64,000 nucleotides of DNA from positions 1-64,000 of the forward strand of contig JAGCWA010000016.1 of NCBI GenBank assembly GCA_017962085.1. Reading direction: 5' to 3'. Below, one piece after another: positions 9,529 to 17,671 of this stretch (the first letter of the stretch is position 1; each line of letters starts with the position of its first letter). The translations under genes and the position numbers were made by a program. The notes beneath the pieces were generated by a model that did no database searches, was not told the DNA's origin, and was given only the letters and a program-made list of their open reading frames with translations. The DNA comes from Paludibacteraceae bacterium. Its GTDB lineage: Bacteria; Bacteroidota; Bacteroidia; Bacteroidales; Paludibacteraceae.

Positions 9529-10659
9529 TTAGAAACCGAATGCTTTTTTCAGGTCATTCACCTTTTTGTTGAGATTGGACTCCCTCTCTTTCGCCGCCCT
9601 TTTCTCTTTTATCTCTTCCTTCGAGAATACCTGCAGGCCGAAAGGGTCTCTTCCGGAGCTGTCCAACAAACTTTCAATGTTTGTGATGGGCTTTCCGTCC
9701 AAGGCGAAATATAAGTACTTCCCTCCTTTTTTACATCTGAATATAGAGCTATTCATCGTAAATTCCTCGTAAGTGTCCCTTGAGTTGGTGTAGGTGTTCC
9801 TACACTCAAACTCGTATGGAGGCAACATATCAATGTCAGCCCCCACCTTATCGTACCTTCTAGCCGTCTTAAAAGTGATTTTAGGAGCGTCATCCGAATG
9901 GAAGGTGTGGAAGGAGGAGGCCTCTTTTGTCACGAACAAGAGGGATGAACGGTACATATTGTAAGCGGATTTCTGTTCCCCCCAAGATCTCAACATCCAC
10001 TCCTTGTACACGTTTTTGCCTACGGTATAGAAAATCTTCTTGTCTATGCCGGTGGTTACCGTGTTAATGTTGGCATGGCAGACATAGATATCCGGCAAGT
10101 TGTCTTTACGCTCGAATGTCTTTTCAAAGATAATAGGGACAGGCGTCTGCAGATAGGTGTCTTCCAGCTCGATCATGAGCACTTTCGACTTCACGCCCTC
10201 GAATATATTGGCCTTCATCTTCCTCGCAGGCGGCACGGCCAGCACCCCGTTGGTGATCTCCAGGTCGTGGAAAGCCTCATTACCGATGAACCTCAACCCA
10301 TAAGGAATGATAAGGTCCTTCAGCCTCGCGCCCTCGAAAGCTTTCGCCCCGATTCCCAAGACCCTATACTGGGCCATTACCGTAGTGTCCTTCCTGCAGT
10401 AGGTGGAGGGGTAAGAGACGACGGTGGGGATTTTCACGACGCTATCCGAAACCGTAACTCCGCTCACGTACACCTCACCCCTGTTCACGACGATGTATTC
10501 CGGTTCGCCCGCTTTCCTTCCAATGTTATATTCCAAGACGATAATCTCGGAAGATATGGTATAGACCAAACCATCCTTCTCAAACGAGACACCTCTCTGG
10601 CTCGCATATGCGGAAAGGCAGGAGACAAGACCGAACAAAAATATTATTATACTTCTCAT
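9529..10659 (-). CDS. Secreted BspA-like (LRR_5-type) protein
   Basis: This 376-residue protein has an N-terminal signal peptide (IIIFLFGLVSCLSAYA, residues 4-19). It contains a short run of BspA/LRR_5-type repeats around residues 95-150, typified by GIGAKAFEGARLKDLIIP and GLRFIGNEAFHDLE. The C-terminus has a charged, possibly helical segment rich in K and E. The start overlaps the stop of the upstream gene by four bases (ATGA), so the two are translationally coupled. It is a clear tandem paralogue of that gene: both have a short N-terminal beta region, the phrase YRVLG or FRVVG, one or two LRR-like units and a similar middle. BspA-like repeats often mediate surface adhesion; that role here is inference. 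Confidence 0.7.
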   Translation of the reverse strand: MRSIIIFLFGLVSCLSAYASQRGVSFEKDGLVYTISSEIIVLEYNIGRKAGEPEYIVVNRGEVYVSGVTVSDSVVKIPTVVSYPSTYCRKDTTVMAQYRVLGIGAKAFEGARLKDLIIPYGLRFIGNEAFHDLEITNGVLAVPPARKMKANIFEGVKSKVLMIELEDTYLQTPVPIIFEKTFERKDNLPDIYVCHANINTVTTGIDKKIFYTVGKNVYKEWMLRSWGEQKSAYNMYRSSLLFVTKEASSFHTFHSDDAPKITFKTARRYDKVGADIDMLPPYEFECRNTYTNSRDTYEEFTMNSSIFRCKKGGKYLYFALDGKPITNIESLLDSSGRDPFGLQVFSKEEIKEKRAAKERESNLNKKVNDLKKAFGF

Positions 10660-11642
10660 TTCTTTATCAATTTACCATTCAATGTGTAATTCACCTCTTC
10701 TTCCCCGTCCACGAATCTGACGTACCAACCTCTTTTCTGGGTCACGTCCGCCACAGGGATAAAATCTTGATAGTATGAGGTTTTCCTCTTTTTCTTATCG
10801 ACAACCGTATATTTGGATTGACGATAATAATCACGGGTGAGACTTCCCCAAGGATACCCGAGGTCCTTAACATTCCTGGCGCCTGCGGTGATGAGCAGGC
10901 CGTTCTTGCCTCTCATGGACGTCGTGGGATATGTTCGCCTGCCGAGGTTATACTTCCGCTCGTTAAGGTCGTTCTTCAGGAATCGCTCGTCATCGTTGAA
11001 CGCCTTGCTGATCCACTTCCTGAAGTTATCGGCCGTCGCGCTGTAACAATCATCATACACCCGACAATACTTGATGTGGCTCAGCATCCGGGTGTTGATT
11101 TTCACTAACCCCTTAGGTTGGCTCGGGACCAAAGAAGAGTCTTCCTTCATTCGATAGAACGCATTCCCCCAAGTGACCTTCTTGGATATGTCAAAAATCA
11201 GTTCGGCGTCAAGTTCGTCGAACACGCCGGTGCCAAAATTAGCGACATTATGCACGACCAAAGCCCCGCTTCCCATCTTCAACTTAGCGAAACAGCCATT
11301 CCCCACAAACTGTAGTTCAGGCAGCCATATCCGATCATGCCCATGCCCATAAAAGAGGCTATCGGTAAGTCCGACGACCCTGAATCTACCCACGACAGGG
11401 GGGATGACAACATCCGTTAGATCCTTGTCGACATTTATAACCATCACCTCCCCTGAACGATAGAACTTGTCAGGACCCTTTATTGTGTCAGGGGTCTCCT
11501 TCGCATCTATCACGAGATATGTGACCAGGACCTTGTAGGAGATACCGTTTTCCTGGATAACATCTCCCACTGAATATTCCTCGGCAAATAGCCTAAATGA
11601 CAGTATAAATGCGAATATGACAGTAAAAACAATACGCATCAT
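10656..11642 (-). CDS. Secreted BspA-like protein, paralogue of the next gene
   Basis: The 328-residue product has a signal peptide (RIVFTVIFAFILSFRLFA, residues 3-20). A beta-rich N-terminal domain starts at EYSVGDVIQENGISYKVL. One or two degenerate LRR_5-type units (FRVVGLTDSLF and LPELQFVGNGCF) occur near residues 83-115. Two ATG codons stand at the start (11642 and 11639). It is the first gene of the operon with the paralogue at 9529-10659 and the lipoprotein at 6713-9493, and has a good -7 box about 32 bases upstream. The C-terminal half carries RGWYVRFVDGEEEV and ends with a short basic tail. No catalytic motif is visible, and function is unknown beyond likely envelope location. Confidence 0.7.
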   Translation of the reverse strand: MMRIVFTVIFAFILSFRLFAEEYSVGDVIQENGISYKVLVTYLVIDAKETPDTIKGPDKFYRSGEVMVINVDKDLTDVVIPPVVGRFRVVGLTDSLFYGHGHDRIWLPELQFVGNGCFAKLKMGSGALVVHNVANFGTGVFDELDAELIFDISKKVTWGNAFYRMKEDSSLVPSQPKGLVKINTRMLSHIKYCRVYDDCYSATADNFRKWISKAFNDDERFLKNDLNERKYNLGRRTYPTTSMRGKNGLLITAGARNVKDLGYPWGSLTRDYYRQSKYTVVDKKKRKTSYYQDFIPVADVTQKRGWYVRFVDGEEEVNYTLNGKLIKK

Positions 11643-11673
11643 CTTTCTTGCTCTCTTTATTTATTAATCAACA

Positions 11674-11681
11674 CAAATATA
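11674..11681 (-). promoter_or_regulatory. -7 box of the BspA-like/lipoprotein operon
   Basis: The minus strand reads TATATTTG, an exact consensus match, 32 bases before the ATG at 11642. No TTG lies at the expected -33 distance. Confidence 0.5.
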
Positions 11682-11796
11682 AAAAAATAATCCAATAATG
11701 GGCACCCATTCGGAAGGTTTTCTCGAACACAGGGAAATTTGCTATTTAGCTATTTACTATTTACGAATCAGGCGCCATAAATTTCCATCCAATCCT

Positions 11797-11804
11797 TATC
11801 TTTG
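11797..11804 (+). promoter_or_regulatory. -7 box of the polymerase operon; nearly leaderless transcript
   Basis: TATCTTTG matches the consensus exactly and ends only seven bases before the ATG at 11812. Transcripts starting at the usual distance would have almost no leader. This supports 11812 as the start rather than the upstream in-frame ATG at 11698. Confidence 0.55.
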
Positions 11805-11811
11805 CATCGTT

Positions 11812-13323
11812 ATGGATGCCACGAACCGCACATACATCGCCATCGACCTGAAGTCCTTCTTCGCCTCTGTGGAGTGCGCCGAAAGAGGGCTCGACCCCCT
11901 CACGACCCACCTCGTGGTGGCGGACAGCAGCCGCACGGAGAAGACCATCTGCCTGGCGATCACCCCTTCCCTGAAAGCCTACGGCATCGGCGGACGGGCG
12001 CGCCTCTTCGAGGTGGTGCAGTTGGTGAAAGGGGTCAACTACCGCCGCGCGATGGCCACGCCCCAGCACCGGCTCACGGGGAAATCACCCTTCGTGAAGG
12101 AGTTGGAGGAACATCCGGACTGGGCGTTGGACTACATCGTCGCGCCTCCCCGCATGTCCTACTACATCGATTACAGCACCCGCATCTACAAGACTTACCT
12201 CAAATACGTCTCGGAGGAGGATATCCATGTCTACTCCATCGACGAGGTCTTCATCGACGCGACCAACTACCTCAAGAGCAACCATCTGACCCCGAGGGAG
12301 TTCGCCATGAAGATGATCCGCGACGTGTTCGAGCACACCGGCATCACCGCCACGGCTGGTATCGGCACCAACCTCTACCTCAGCAAGATAGCCATGGACA
12401 TCGTGGCGAAACACATCCCTGCGGACAAGGACGGGGTGCGCATCGCTGAGCTGGACGAGCTCTCCTACCGCCAACAACTTTGGGACCACCGTCCCCTCAC
12501 CAGTTTCTGGCGGGTGGGCAAAGGCATCGCCCGCAAGCTGGAGATGTACGGCATGGACACGATGGGCAAGGTGGCCCGGTGCTCCCTGCGTAACGAGGAT
12601 TTCCTCTACCAACTCTTCGGCGTCAATGCGGAACTGCTCATCGACCACGCCTGGGGCTGGGAACCCTGCACCATCGCCGACATCAAAGGCTACCAGCCTG
12701 AAAACCACTCGATCGGCAACGGGCAAGTGCTCTCCTCCCCCTACGACTACAAAAAAACGAAGGTGGTGGTCCAGGAGATGGCGGATAACCTCGCCCTCGA
12801 ACTGGTGGACAAGCGCTTGGTCACCAACCAGATATGCCTCTACATAGACTATGATGCGGAGTCGCTCACCCGCCCTGAAATCAGGGAGGCCTACCATGGA
12901 GCGATCACCACCAGCTACTACGGCAAGCCCGTCCCCAAGCCTGTGCACGGTAACTGCAACCTCTCCGCATACACCTCCTCCACCCATGCGATCATCGAAG
13001 CCGCGACCAGCCTATTCGATAAGATCATCGACCCCAACCTGCTGGTCAGGAGGTTAAACATCACTGCGGGAAGGGTGATGAACGAAGGCGCGCAAAAGCG
13101 GGAAAAACAACCCATCCAGCTGGAGCTCTTCGTCGACTACGAGGCGCAAGAGAAAGAGAACGCACGGAAGGAAGCGGCGCAGAAAAAGGAGCGGAAGGTA
13201 CAGGAGGCGTTGTTGGACATCAAGAAGAAATTCGGCAAGAACGCTATCCTGAAAGGGTTGAACTTCGAGGAGGGCGCGACCGCCAAGGAACGTAACCAAC
13301 AGATAGGAGGGCACAAGGCATGA
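11812..13323 (+). CDS. Y-family DNA polymerase (UmuC/DinB-like)
   Basis: This 503-residue protein is a translesion-type DNA polymerase of the ImpB/MucB/SamB family. The first metal-binding motif is IAIDLKSFFASVECAERG with Asp12, and the second is SIDEVFIDATNY with Asp144 and Glu145. Thumb and little-finger regions follow, and the last 60 residues are a Lys/Glu-rich charged helix. It is longer than DinB because of an insertion between the two catalytic motifs, as in the UvrX/UmuC-like subgroup of Gram-positive bacteria and their mobile elements. The ATG at 11812 is preferred over 11698 because homology begins there and the promoter lies between the two. It overlaps the YolD-like gene by four bases, so both are made together, probably in a DNA-damage or accessory context. 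No LexA box was recognised. Confidence 0.9.
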   Translation: MDATNRTYIAIDLKSFFASVECAERGLDPLTTHLVVADSSRTEKTICLAITPSLKAYGIGGRARLFEVVQLVKGVNYRRAMATPQHRLTGKSPFVKELEEHPDWALDYIVAPPRMSYYIDYSTRIYKTYLKYVSEEDIHVYSIDEVFIDATNYLKSNHLTPREFAMKMIRDVFEHTGITATAGIGTNLYLSKIAMDIVAKHIPADKDGVRIAELDELSYRQQLWDHRPLTSFWRVGKGIARKLEMYGMDTMGKVARCSLRNEDFLYQLFGVNAELLIDHAWGWEPCTIADIKGYQPENHSIGNGQVLSSPYDYKKTKVVVQEMADNLALELVDKRLVTNQICLYIDYDAESLTRPEIREAYHGAITTSYYGKPVPKPVHGNCNLSAYTSSTHAIIEAATSLFDKIIDPNLLVRRLNITAGRVMNEGAQKREKQPIQLELFVDYEAQEKENARKEAAQKKERKVQEALLDIKKKFGKNAILKGLNFEEGATAKERNQQIGGHKA

Positions 13324-13730
13324 CGCATGAATACGACGATATCATCCACCTGCCCCACCCTGTCTCCGCGAAACATCCGCAGATGTCGATGCGAGACCGG
13401 GCGGCACAGTTTTCCCCCTTCGCGGCCCTAAACGGACATGGCGACGCCATCCGAGAGACCGCCAGGGAGACGGAAGCGTTCATCGCCCCGGACGAATCGA
13501 CACAGAAGGAACTCGACCAGAAGATGGCCTACCTGCTCGCCCACATCAGCGAACAGCCCAGCGTCACCATCACCTACTTCGCCCCCGACAAGAGGAAAGA
13601 AGGAGGCTCCTACCCAACCAAGGAGGAGCGTCTCGTCAAGTACGACGAATACAAGCAGGAGATACAGATGGGAGACGGGACGAGGATTCCGATCAAATCA
13701 ATCGTGAATATCGAAGGAATATCCTTGTGA
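13320..13730 (+). CDS. YolD-like protein, partner of the Y-family polymerase
   Basis: The 136-residue soluble protein starts at an ATG that overlaps the polymerase stop codon (ATGA). Its central phrase MSMRDRAAQFSPFAALNGHG is the hallmark of small proteins encoded beside UmuC-like polymerases in Firmicutes and Bacteroidota and often labelled YolD-like. The C-terminal part (KYDEYKQEIQMGDGTRIP) is a short beta region like the compact YolD fold. YolD-type proteins are thought to be UmuD-like accessory factors; whether this one binds the polymerase is inference from gene order. Family confidence is moderate because the similarity to classical YolD is weak outside the central motif. Confidence 0.7.
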   Translation: MTHEYDDIIHLPHPVSAKHPQMSMRDRAAQFSPFAALNGHGDAIRETARETEAFIAPDESTQKELDQKMAYLLAHISEQPSVTITYFAPDKRKEGGSYPTKEERLVKYDEYKQEIQMGDGTRIPIKSIVNIEGISL

Positions 13731-13791
13731 GAAGCCTGGGATCCATGTAACTTCACGCATAAATATTTCACTTAAAGAGGAATAATTCACC

Positions 13792-14250
13792 ATGGTTCTA
13801 CTAAACGTTTCATTCGGCATATATGTTTTCCATCCCATAGGATGGGCTTTCATGGCCTTCGTCATCTTATGCGAGGCGTTCATCCTATCCAAGTACCTCA
13901 TCCACAAGCGATACGACAAAAAGATATACCTGACGGAACTGCTGAGCAACATGGTCAGCGGCATCGCAGGCATCATCACCACGCTGCATCTCAACGGAGG
14001 GTGGTGGCTGGTCATGTGGTTTCCTTGGGTCACTTCGCACGAGGTGAATGTGCGGGAGCACAAAGAGGTGTTTTGGCTCATCATCTACTATGTGGTCGCC
14101 TTTATCCTCTCCCTTCTCATCGAATGGGGCATCAACCACCTCTGCCTAAGGAAACAGTACGAGTCCCAAGCCATCTTCAGGGGAACATTGCGCGCGAACA
14201 TCGTGACCTATGCGATAGGCGCCTTCCTATTGACGTTGTTGATTCTCTAA
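13792..14250 (+). CDS. Small integral membrane protein, function unknown
   Basis: The 152-residue protein has about four membrane segments, near residues 4-32, 45-62, 68-80 plus 94-113, and 130-151. A His-containing loop, WFPWVTSHEVNVREHKEVFW, lies between the central segments. I do not recognise the family. It starts 61 bases after the YolD-like gene on the same strand and may be read from the same promoter, but no motif links it to DNA repair. It ends just before a tRNA-Gln terminator on the opposite strand. The GC content and codon use match the neighbours. Confidence 0.65.
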   Translation: MVLLNVSFGIYVFHPIGWAFMAFVILCEAFILSKYLIHKRYDKKIYLTELLSNMVSGIAGIITTLHLNGGWWLVMWFPWVTSHEVNVREHKEVFWLIIYYVVAFILSLLIEWGINHLCLRKQYESQAIFRGTLRANIVTYAIGAFLLTLLIL

Positions 14251-14266
14251 GCAAACGATTGGGCAT

Positions 14267-14292
14267 AAAAAAACCCTTGATCGCTCAAGGGT
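14267..14292 (-). terminator. Rho-independent terminator of tRNA-Gln
   Basis: ACCCTTGA and TCAAGGGT form a perfect 8-bp stem with a four-base loop. On the minus strand it is followed by a run of seven T, placing it 16 bases after the tRNA 3' end. Confidence 0.8.
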
Positions 14293-14307
14293 CTTAGGAT
14301 TGTATTG

Positions 14308-14378
14308 TTGCCTTACTAGGATTCGAACCCAGACAAGCAGTGCCAGAAACTGATGTGCTACCATTACACCATAAGGCA
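14308..14378 (-). tRNA. tRNA-Gln (anticodon CTG)
   Basis: The 71-base minus-strand gene folds into a cloverleaf. The acceptor stem TGCCTTA/TAAGGCA has seven pairs, and the D-arm reads GTGTAATGGTAGCAC. The anticodon loop TTCTGGC has CTG at positions 34-36, and the T-arm contains GGGTTCGAATCC. The U1-A72 pair and anticodon both fit glutamine. CCA is not encoded. Confidence 0.95.
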
Positions 14379-14394
14379 ATACCATTTACGACCG

Positions 14395-14423
14395 CGAATA
14401 TACTACATTTCCTTTTCCCGCAA
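14395..14423 (-). promoter_or_regulatory. Promoter of tRNA-Gln
   Basis: On the minus strand TTG (14423-14421) is followed after 18 bases by TATATTCG (14402-14395), a one-base variant of the TAnnTTTG box. It lies 16 bases before the tRNA. Confidence 0.5.
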
Positions 14424-14494
14424 AAGCATTACAATGATTTTTTGAAAAAAAGTTTCACACAGGGTTGTGCGAAAGCGGACGAAAAGGGAAAAAA

Positions 14495-14507
14495 CGCTAT
14501 ATTAGCG
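14495..14507. repeat. Short palindrome before ygiQ
   Basis: CGCTATATTAGCG is a perfect 5-bp inverted repeat around TAT, ending two bases before the ATG at 14510. It could hinder translation initiation as a hairpin or be an operator; there is no direct evidence for either. Confidence 0.35.
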
Positions 14508-14509
14508 AC

Positions 14510-16561
14510 ATGAAAGAGTACCGATTAAGCGATTTTCTCCCGACGACCAAGAAGGAGTTGGAGCTGAGGGGCTGGGAAGAGGTGGACGTCATCCTATTCT
14601 CCGGCGACGCATACGTGGACCACCCCTCGTTCGCAGGGGCTGTGGTCGGCAGGATCCTGGAGCACCAGGGAATACGTGTGGCGATTATTCCGCAACCCAA
14701 TTGGCGGGATGACCTCCGGGACTTCAAGAAGTTAGGGAGACCCCGCATGTTCTTCGCCATCTCAGCCGGTTGCATGGACTCGATGGTGAACCACTACACC
14801 GCCAACAAGAGGCTCCGCTCGGACGACGCCTACTCCCCCAACGGGCAGGCAGGCTTCCGCCCAGACCGCGCCACAATCGTCTACTCGAAGATCCTGAAGG
14901 AGCTATGGCCCGACGTGCCCATCGTCATCGGAGGAATAGAAGCCTCCCTGCGGCGCGTCACCCATTACGACTACTGGGACGATGAACTGAAACCCTGCCT
15001 CCTGCAGGACTGCAAGGCGGACCTGCTCATCTACGGCATGGGGGAACTACCGCTGAAGGAGATCGTACAAAAAATGAAGGCGGGACGAAGCGTGGCGGAA
15101 CTGACCGACGTGCCGCAAACCGTCTACATCGCCCGCAACGACGAGATACCCGAATACGAAGGGGAGACATTCACCCTATTCTCCCACCAAGAGTGCCTGA
15201 AGGATAAGATGAAACAGGCGAAGAACTACCGTGTGGTGGAGGAGGAATCCAACAAGCTGAAGGCGCGCAGGCTGATACAGGGTGTGGACAAAGAGCACTC
15301 GGCCGTCATCAACCCGCCCTATCCGCCGCTCTCCACCGAAGATCTGGACGCCACCTACGAGTTGCCTTTCACTCGCCTTCCCCACCCGAAATACAAGGGG
15401 AAAACCATTCCAGCCTACGACATGATCAAGTTCTCCGTCAACATCCATAGAGGATGTTTCGGAGGGTGCTCCTTCTGCGCCATCTCCTCCCACCAAGGGA
15501 AGTTCATCATGTCACGCTCGGAGGAATCCATCATGAAGGAGGTGAAGGAACTCTCTGAACATCCGGACTTCAAAGGGTACCTGAGCGATTTGGGCGGACC
15601 TTCCGCCAATATGTACAAGATGCGGGGAAAGAACCCTGACCTGTGCGCCAAGTGCAAGCGCCCGTCGTGCATGCACCCCGCCATCTGCAAGAACATGAAC
15701 ACGGACCACTCGACGCTGCTCGAGCTCTACAAGAAGGTGGACGCATTGCCCTGCATCAAGAAGTCATTCATCGGCAGTGGTGTGCGCTACGATCTTCTGT
15801 TGCAGAAAAGCGACGACGAACGCGTCAATAAGAGCCACCAAGACTACATGGAGGAGCTGATCGCCCACCACGTCTCCGGACGTCTGAAGGTGGCGCCGGA
15901 GCACACCTCGGACAATGTGCTGAACATCATGCGGAAACCATCGTTCAAGCTCTTCCACGAATTCAACAAGGAGTTTGAGCGCATCAACAAGGCATACAAC
16001 CTCAAGCAACAGCTTATACCCTACTTCATCTCCAGCCACCCCGGCTGCACGGAGGAAGACATGGCTTCATTGGCCTGCATCACCAAGAACCTGAACTTCA
16101 AACTGGAGCAGATTCAGGACTTCACGCCCACCCAGATGACCCTCTCCACGGAGATATACTACACGGGTATCCACCCCTACACGCTGGAGAAGGTATGGAC
16201 GCCTCACAGCAAGGAGGACAAGCTGGCGCAACGTAAATTCTTCTTCTGGTACCTGAAAGAGAACCAACGGAGCATCATCAACGACCTACGCAAGATGGGA
16301 CGCCCCGACCTGATCGAACAACTATTCTCACATCCCAAGGGGAATACCTATCCCGCACCTGAGAAAGAGAGGTTCCACCGAGAGGAGGGCGGCAAGAAGG
16401 AGGAACGTCCACGGGGAAACAAAGCCCCAGACGCAAGAAAGAACCACGGGCACGAATCACACCGCCCCGCTCCCAAACAACGGGAGGAGCGTTCATGGAA
16501 CGATCAAAAAGGCAACAGGAAAGAGGGGAAGAATAAATCGTTCAGGAAGGGGAAGTATTAG
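14510..16561 (+). CDS. YgiQ-family radical SAM protein
   Basis: This 683-residue protein belongs to the YgiQ/UPF0313 family of radical SAM enzymes. The N-terminal half (to ~300) is the cobalamin-binding-like domain of the family, with the phrases LFSGDAYVDHPSFAG and GGIEASLRR. The iron-sulfur motif is Cys316-x3-Cys320-x2-Cys323 in RGCFGGCSFC. A Cys-rich loop (LCAKCKRPSCMHPAIC) and a C-terminal DUF3362-type region follow. The last ~75 residues are disordered and highly charged (K, R, E, N, H), which is longer than in Escherichia coli. The substrate is unknown for the whole family. The ATG at 14510 is used because homology starts at MKEYRLSDFLPT; an upstream TTG at 14465 is not needed. A perfect palindrome lies just before the start. 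Confidence 0.93.
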   Translation: MKEYRLSDFLPTTKKELELRGWEEVDVILFSGDAYVDHPSFAGAVVGRILEHQGIRVAIIPQPNWRDDLRDFKKLGRPRMFFAISAGCMDSMVNHYTANKRLRSDDAYSPNGQAGFRPDRATIVYSKILKELWPDVPIVIGGIEASLRRVTHYDYWDDELKPCLLQDCKADLLIYGMGELPLKEIVQKMKAGRSVAELTDVPQTVYIARNDEIPEYEGETFTLFSHQECLKDKMKQAKNYRVVEEESNKLKARRLIQGVDKEHSAVINPPYPPLSTEDLDATYELPFTRLPHPKYKGKTIPAYDMIKFSVNIHRGCFGGCSFCAISSHQGKFIMSRSEESIMKEVKELSEHPDFKGYLSDLGGPSANMYKMRGKNPDLCAKCKRPSCMHPAICKNMNTDHSTLLELYKKVDALPCIKKSFIGSGVRYDLLLQKSDDERVNKSHQDYMEELIAHHVSGRLKVAPEHTSDNVLNIMRKPSFKLFHEFNKEFERINKAYNLKQQLIPYFISSHPGCTEEDMASLACITKNLNFKLEQIQDFTPTQMTLSTEIYYTGIHPYTLEKVWTPHSKEDKLAQRKFFFWYLKENQRSIINDLRKMGRPDLIEQLFSHPKGNTYPAPEKERFHREEGGKKEERPRGNKAPDARKNHGHESHRPAPKQREERSWNDQKGNRKEGKNKSFRKGKY

Positions 16562-16622
16562 GCGAAGAGACAAAAGGGATGAACCATCCATCATAGTTCG
16601 AACATGGTTTGCCCACAAACCA

Positions 16623-17042
16623 TCATAGCAGGAATTGTTTTATTTCTTTCGGAGAGAACAATGGAGACTTTCTCGCACTTTCAAGGACTTCCTCCACATG
16701 TTCCCGTTTCATTTCCCCCACAATTTCAGTGACATTATCCTTAATAGAATCAGACAATTTATCCAAACTAATCTTTTCTATATCCGTAACAGAGAGGAAA
16801 GAATCATATTTGAGGAAACCATAGTCGCTTTTTCGGAGAGGATACTGCATATTCAACAATTCTTGCTTCCCCTCTAGATGGATATTTATCCGTGAATTGA
16901 TGAAAAAGAAGCCAACCACATACTTCTCGTTCACACCAATAACGACAAAAAATTTTCCGTGGCCTATATCCTCAAACATATAAGAGTGCAATATAGTACC
17001 ACGTCTTATTGAACCTGCGACCAGTGATTTAGGGACATCCAT
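16623..17042 (-). CDS. Putative toxin partner of the Panacea antitoxin (possible PemK-like fold)
   Basis: The 139-residue protein is encoded directly after the DUF4065 gene: its ATG overlaps the antitoxin stop by one base (TGATG), which implies translational coupling. The N-terminal ~90 residues look like a small beta-barrel of the PemK/MazF kind: RRGTILHSYMFED, then GHGKFFVVIGV, then VVGFFFINSRI, and DSFLSVTDIEKIS near 82-94. A helical C-terminus (~95-139) follows. Panacea-domain antitoxins neutralise many unrelated toxins, so a toxin role is a natural inference, and RNase activity would follow if the fold is right. I cannot point to proven catalytic residues. No other function is suggested by the neighbours. 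Confidence 0.6.
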   Translation of the reverse strand: MDVPKSLVAGSIRRGTILHSYMFEDIGHGKFFVVIGVNEKYVVGFFFINSRINIHLEGKQELLNMQYPLRKSDYGFLKYDSFLSVTDIEKISLDKLSDSIKDNVTEIVGEMKREHVEEVLESARKSPLFSPKEIKQFLL

Positions 17043-17584
17043 CAGCGAATCGAACTTTCCAGTTTAAGTTTACTGTCGATATAATCAACATATTCTTCAG
17101 ATTCACCCACCTCCCTCAAAATATCCTTGAACGATATGGAACGGTCTTTCTGGGTACTTGACCAGGCCAATCCATGAGACATTGATGTAAGTTCCTCAAA
17201 ATTCTTTCCTCTGCATTTTTCTATCGCATAGTCAAGACACTCAATATCAGATTTTGACAACCAATCCATGTCGGGCTGTGCATCTTCCTTCACAATGTAT
17301 CTATTTACGAAATGAAAATACTGGGCAAGTTCACCGGCAGGGAAAAAACTGTCTCCCCTCACCGCCTTGAATATATCGTTTGTCTTAGACGGCACAGGAC
17401 CGTAGTTCATAGCAATGTAGACGTCTCCGGTTATAGTCCTTCCATACTTGCTTAAATGAGACTGATCCGCAAAATAAAGTGTCTTGAAAATCCTATGCAT
17501 ATCCGCCTCGCCCCCATATTGCTTAATGATATACAAGACCGAATTAATCGTCGATTCCACTCTAAACAAATTCAATGCACTCAT
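17042..17584 (-). CDS. Panacea/DUF4065 (SocA-like) antitoxin
   Basis: The 180-residue protein has the DUF4065 (Panacea, SocA/GepA-like) pattern. An N-terminal helix leads into IIKQYGGEADMHRIFKTLYF, then ADQSHLSKYGRTITGDVYIA and MNYGPVPSKTNDIF, the core signature of the domain (residues ~18-75). The C-terminal part is helical and acidic. Members act as antitoxins or as adaptor proteins presenting targets to the ClpXP protease. It is the first gene of a two-gene operon, antitoxin before toxin as is usual. A good promoter (TTG-20-TATATTTG) lies upstream. Toxin-antitoxin antitoxins often repress their own promoter, but no operator was identified. Confidence 0.85.
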   Translation of the reverse strand: MSALNLFRVESTINSVLYIIKQYGGEADMHRIFKTLYFADQSHLSKYGRTITGDVYIAMNYGPVPSKTNDIFKAVRGDSFFPAGELAQYFHFVNRYIVKEDAQPDMDWLSKSDIECLDYAIEKCRGKNFEELTSMSHGLAWSSTQKDRSISFKDILREVGESEEYVDYIDSKLKLESSIR

Positions 17585-17623
17585 ATACTTCTACATTACG
17601 ATTTAATAAACAACTGGCAGTCA

Positions 17624-17654
17624 CAAATATACATCAGACATAGATATCGAACAA
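17624..17654 (-). promoter_or_regulatory. Promoter of the Panacea module
   Basis: On the minus strand TTG (17654-17652) is separated by 20 bases from TATATTTG (17631-17624), a textbook Bacteroidota promoter, 40 bases before the antitoxin ATG. Confidence 0.7.
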
Positions 17655-17671
17655 CACAACAGCACACAATC

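Noticed and set aside
12085-12987. 300-codon open frame opposite the Y-family polymerase
   Set aside because: Antisense shadow produced by GC-rich codon bias; no domain.
16606-16621. Hairpin GGTTTG-CCCA-CAAACC between ygiQ and the toxin-like gene
   Set aside because: No T run follows on either strand, so I do not call it a terminator.
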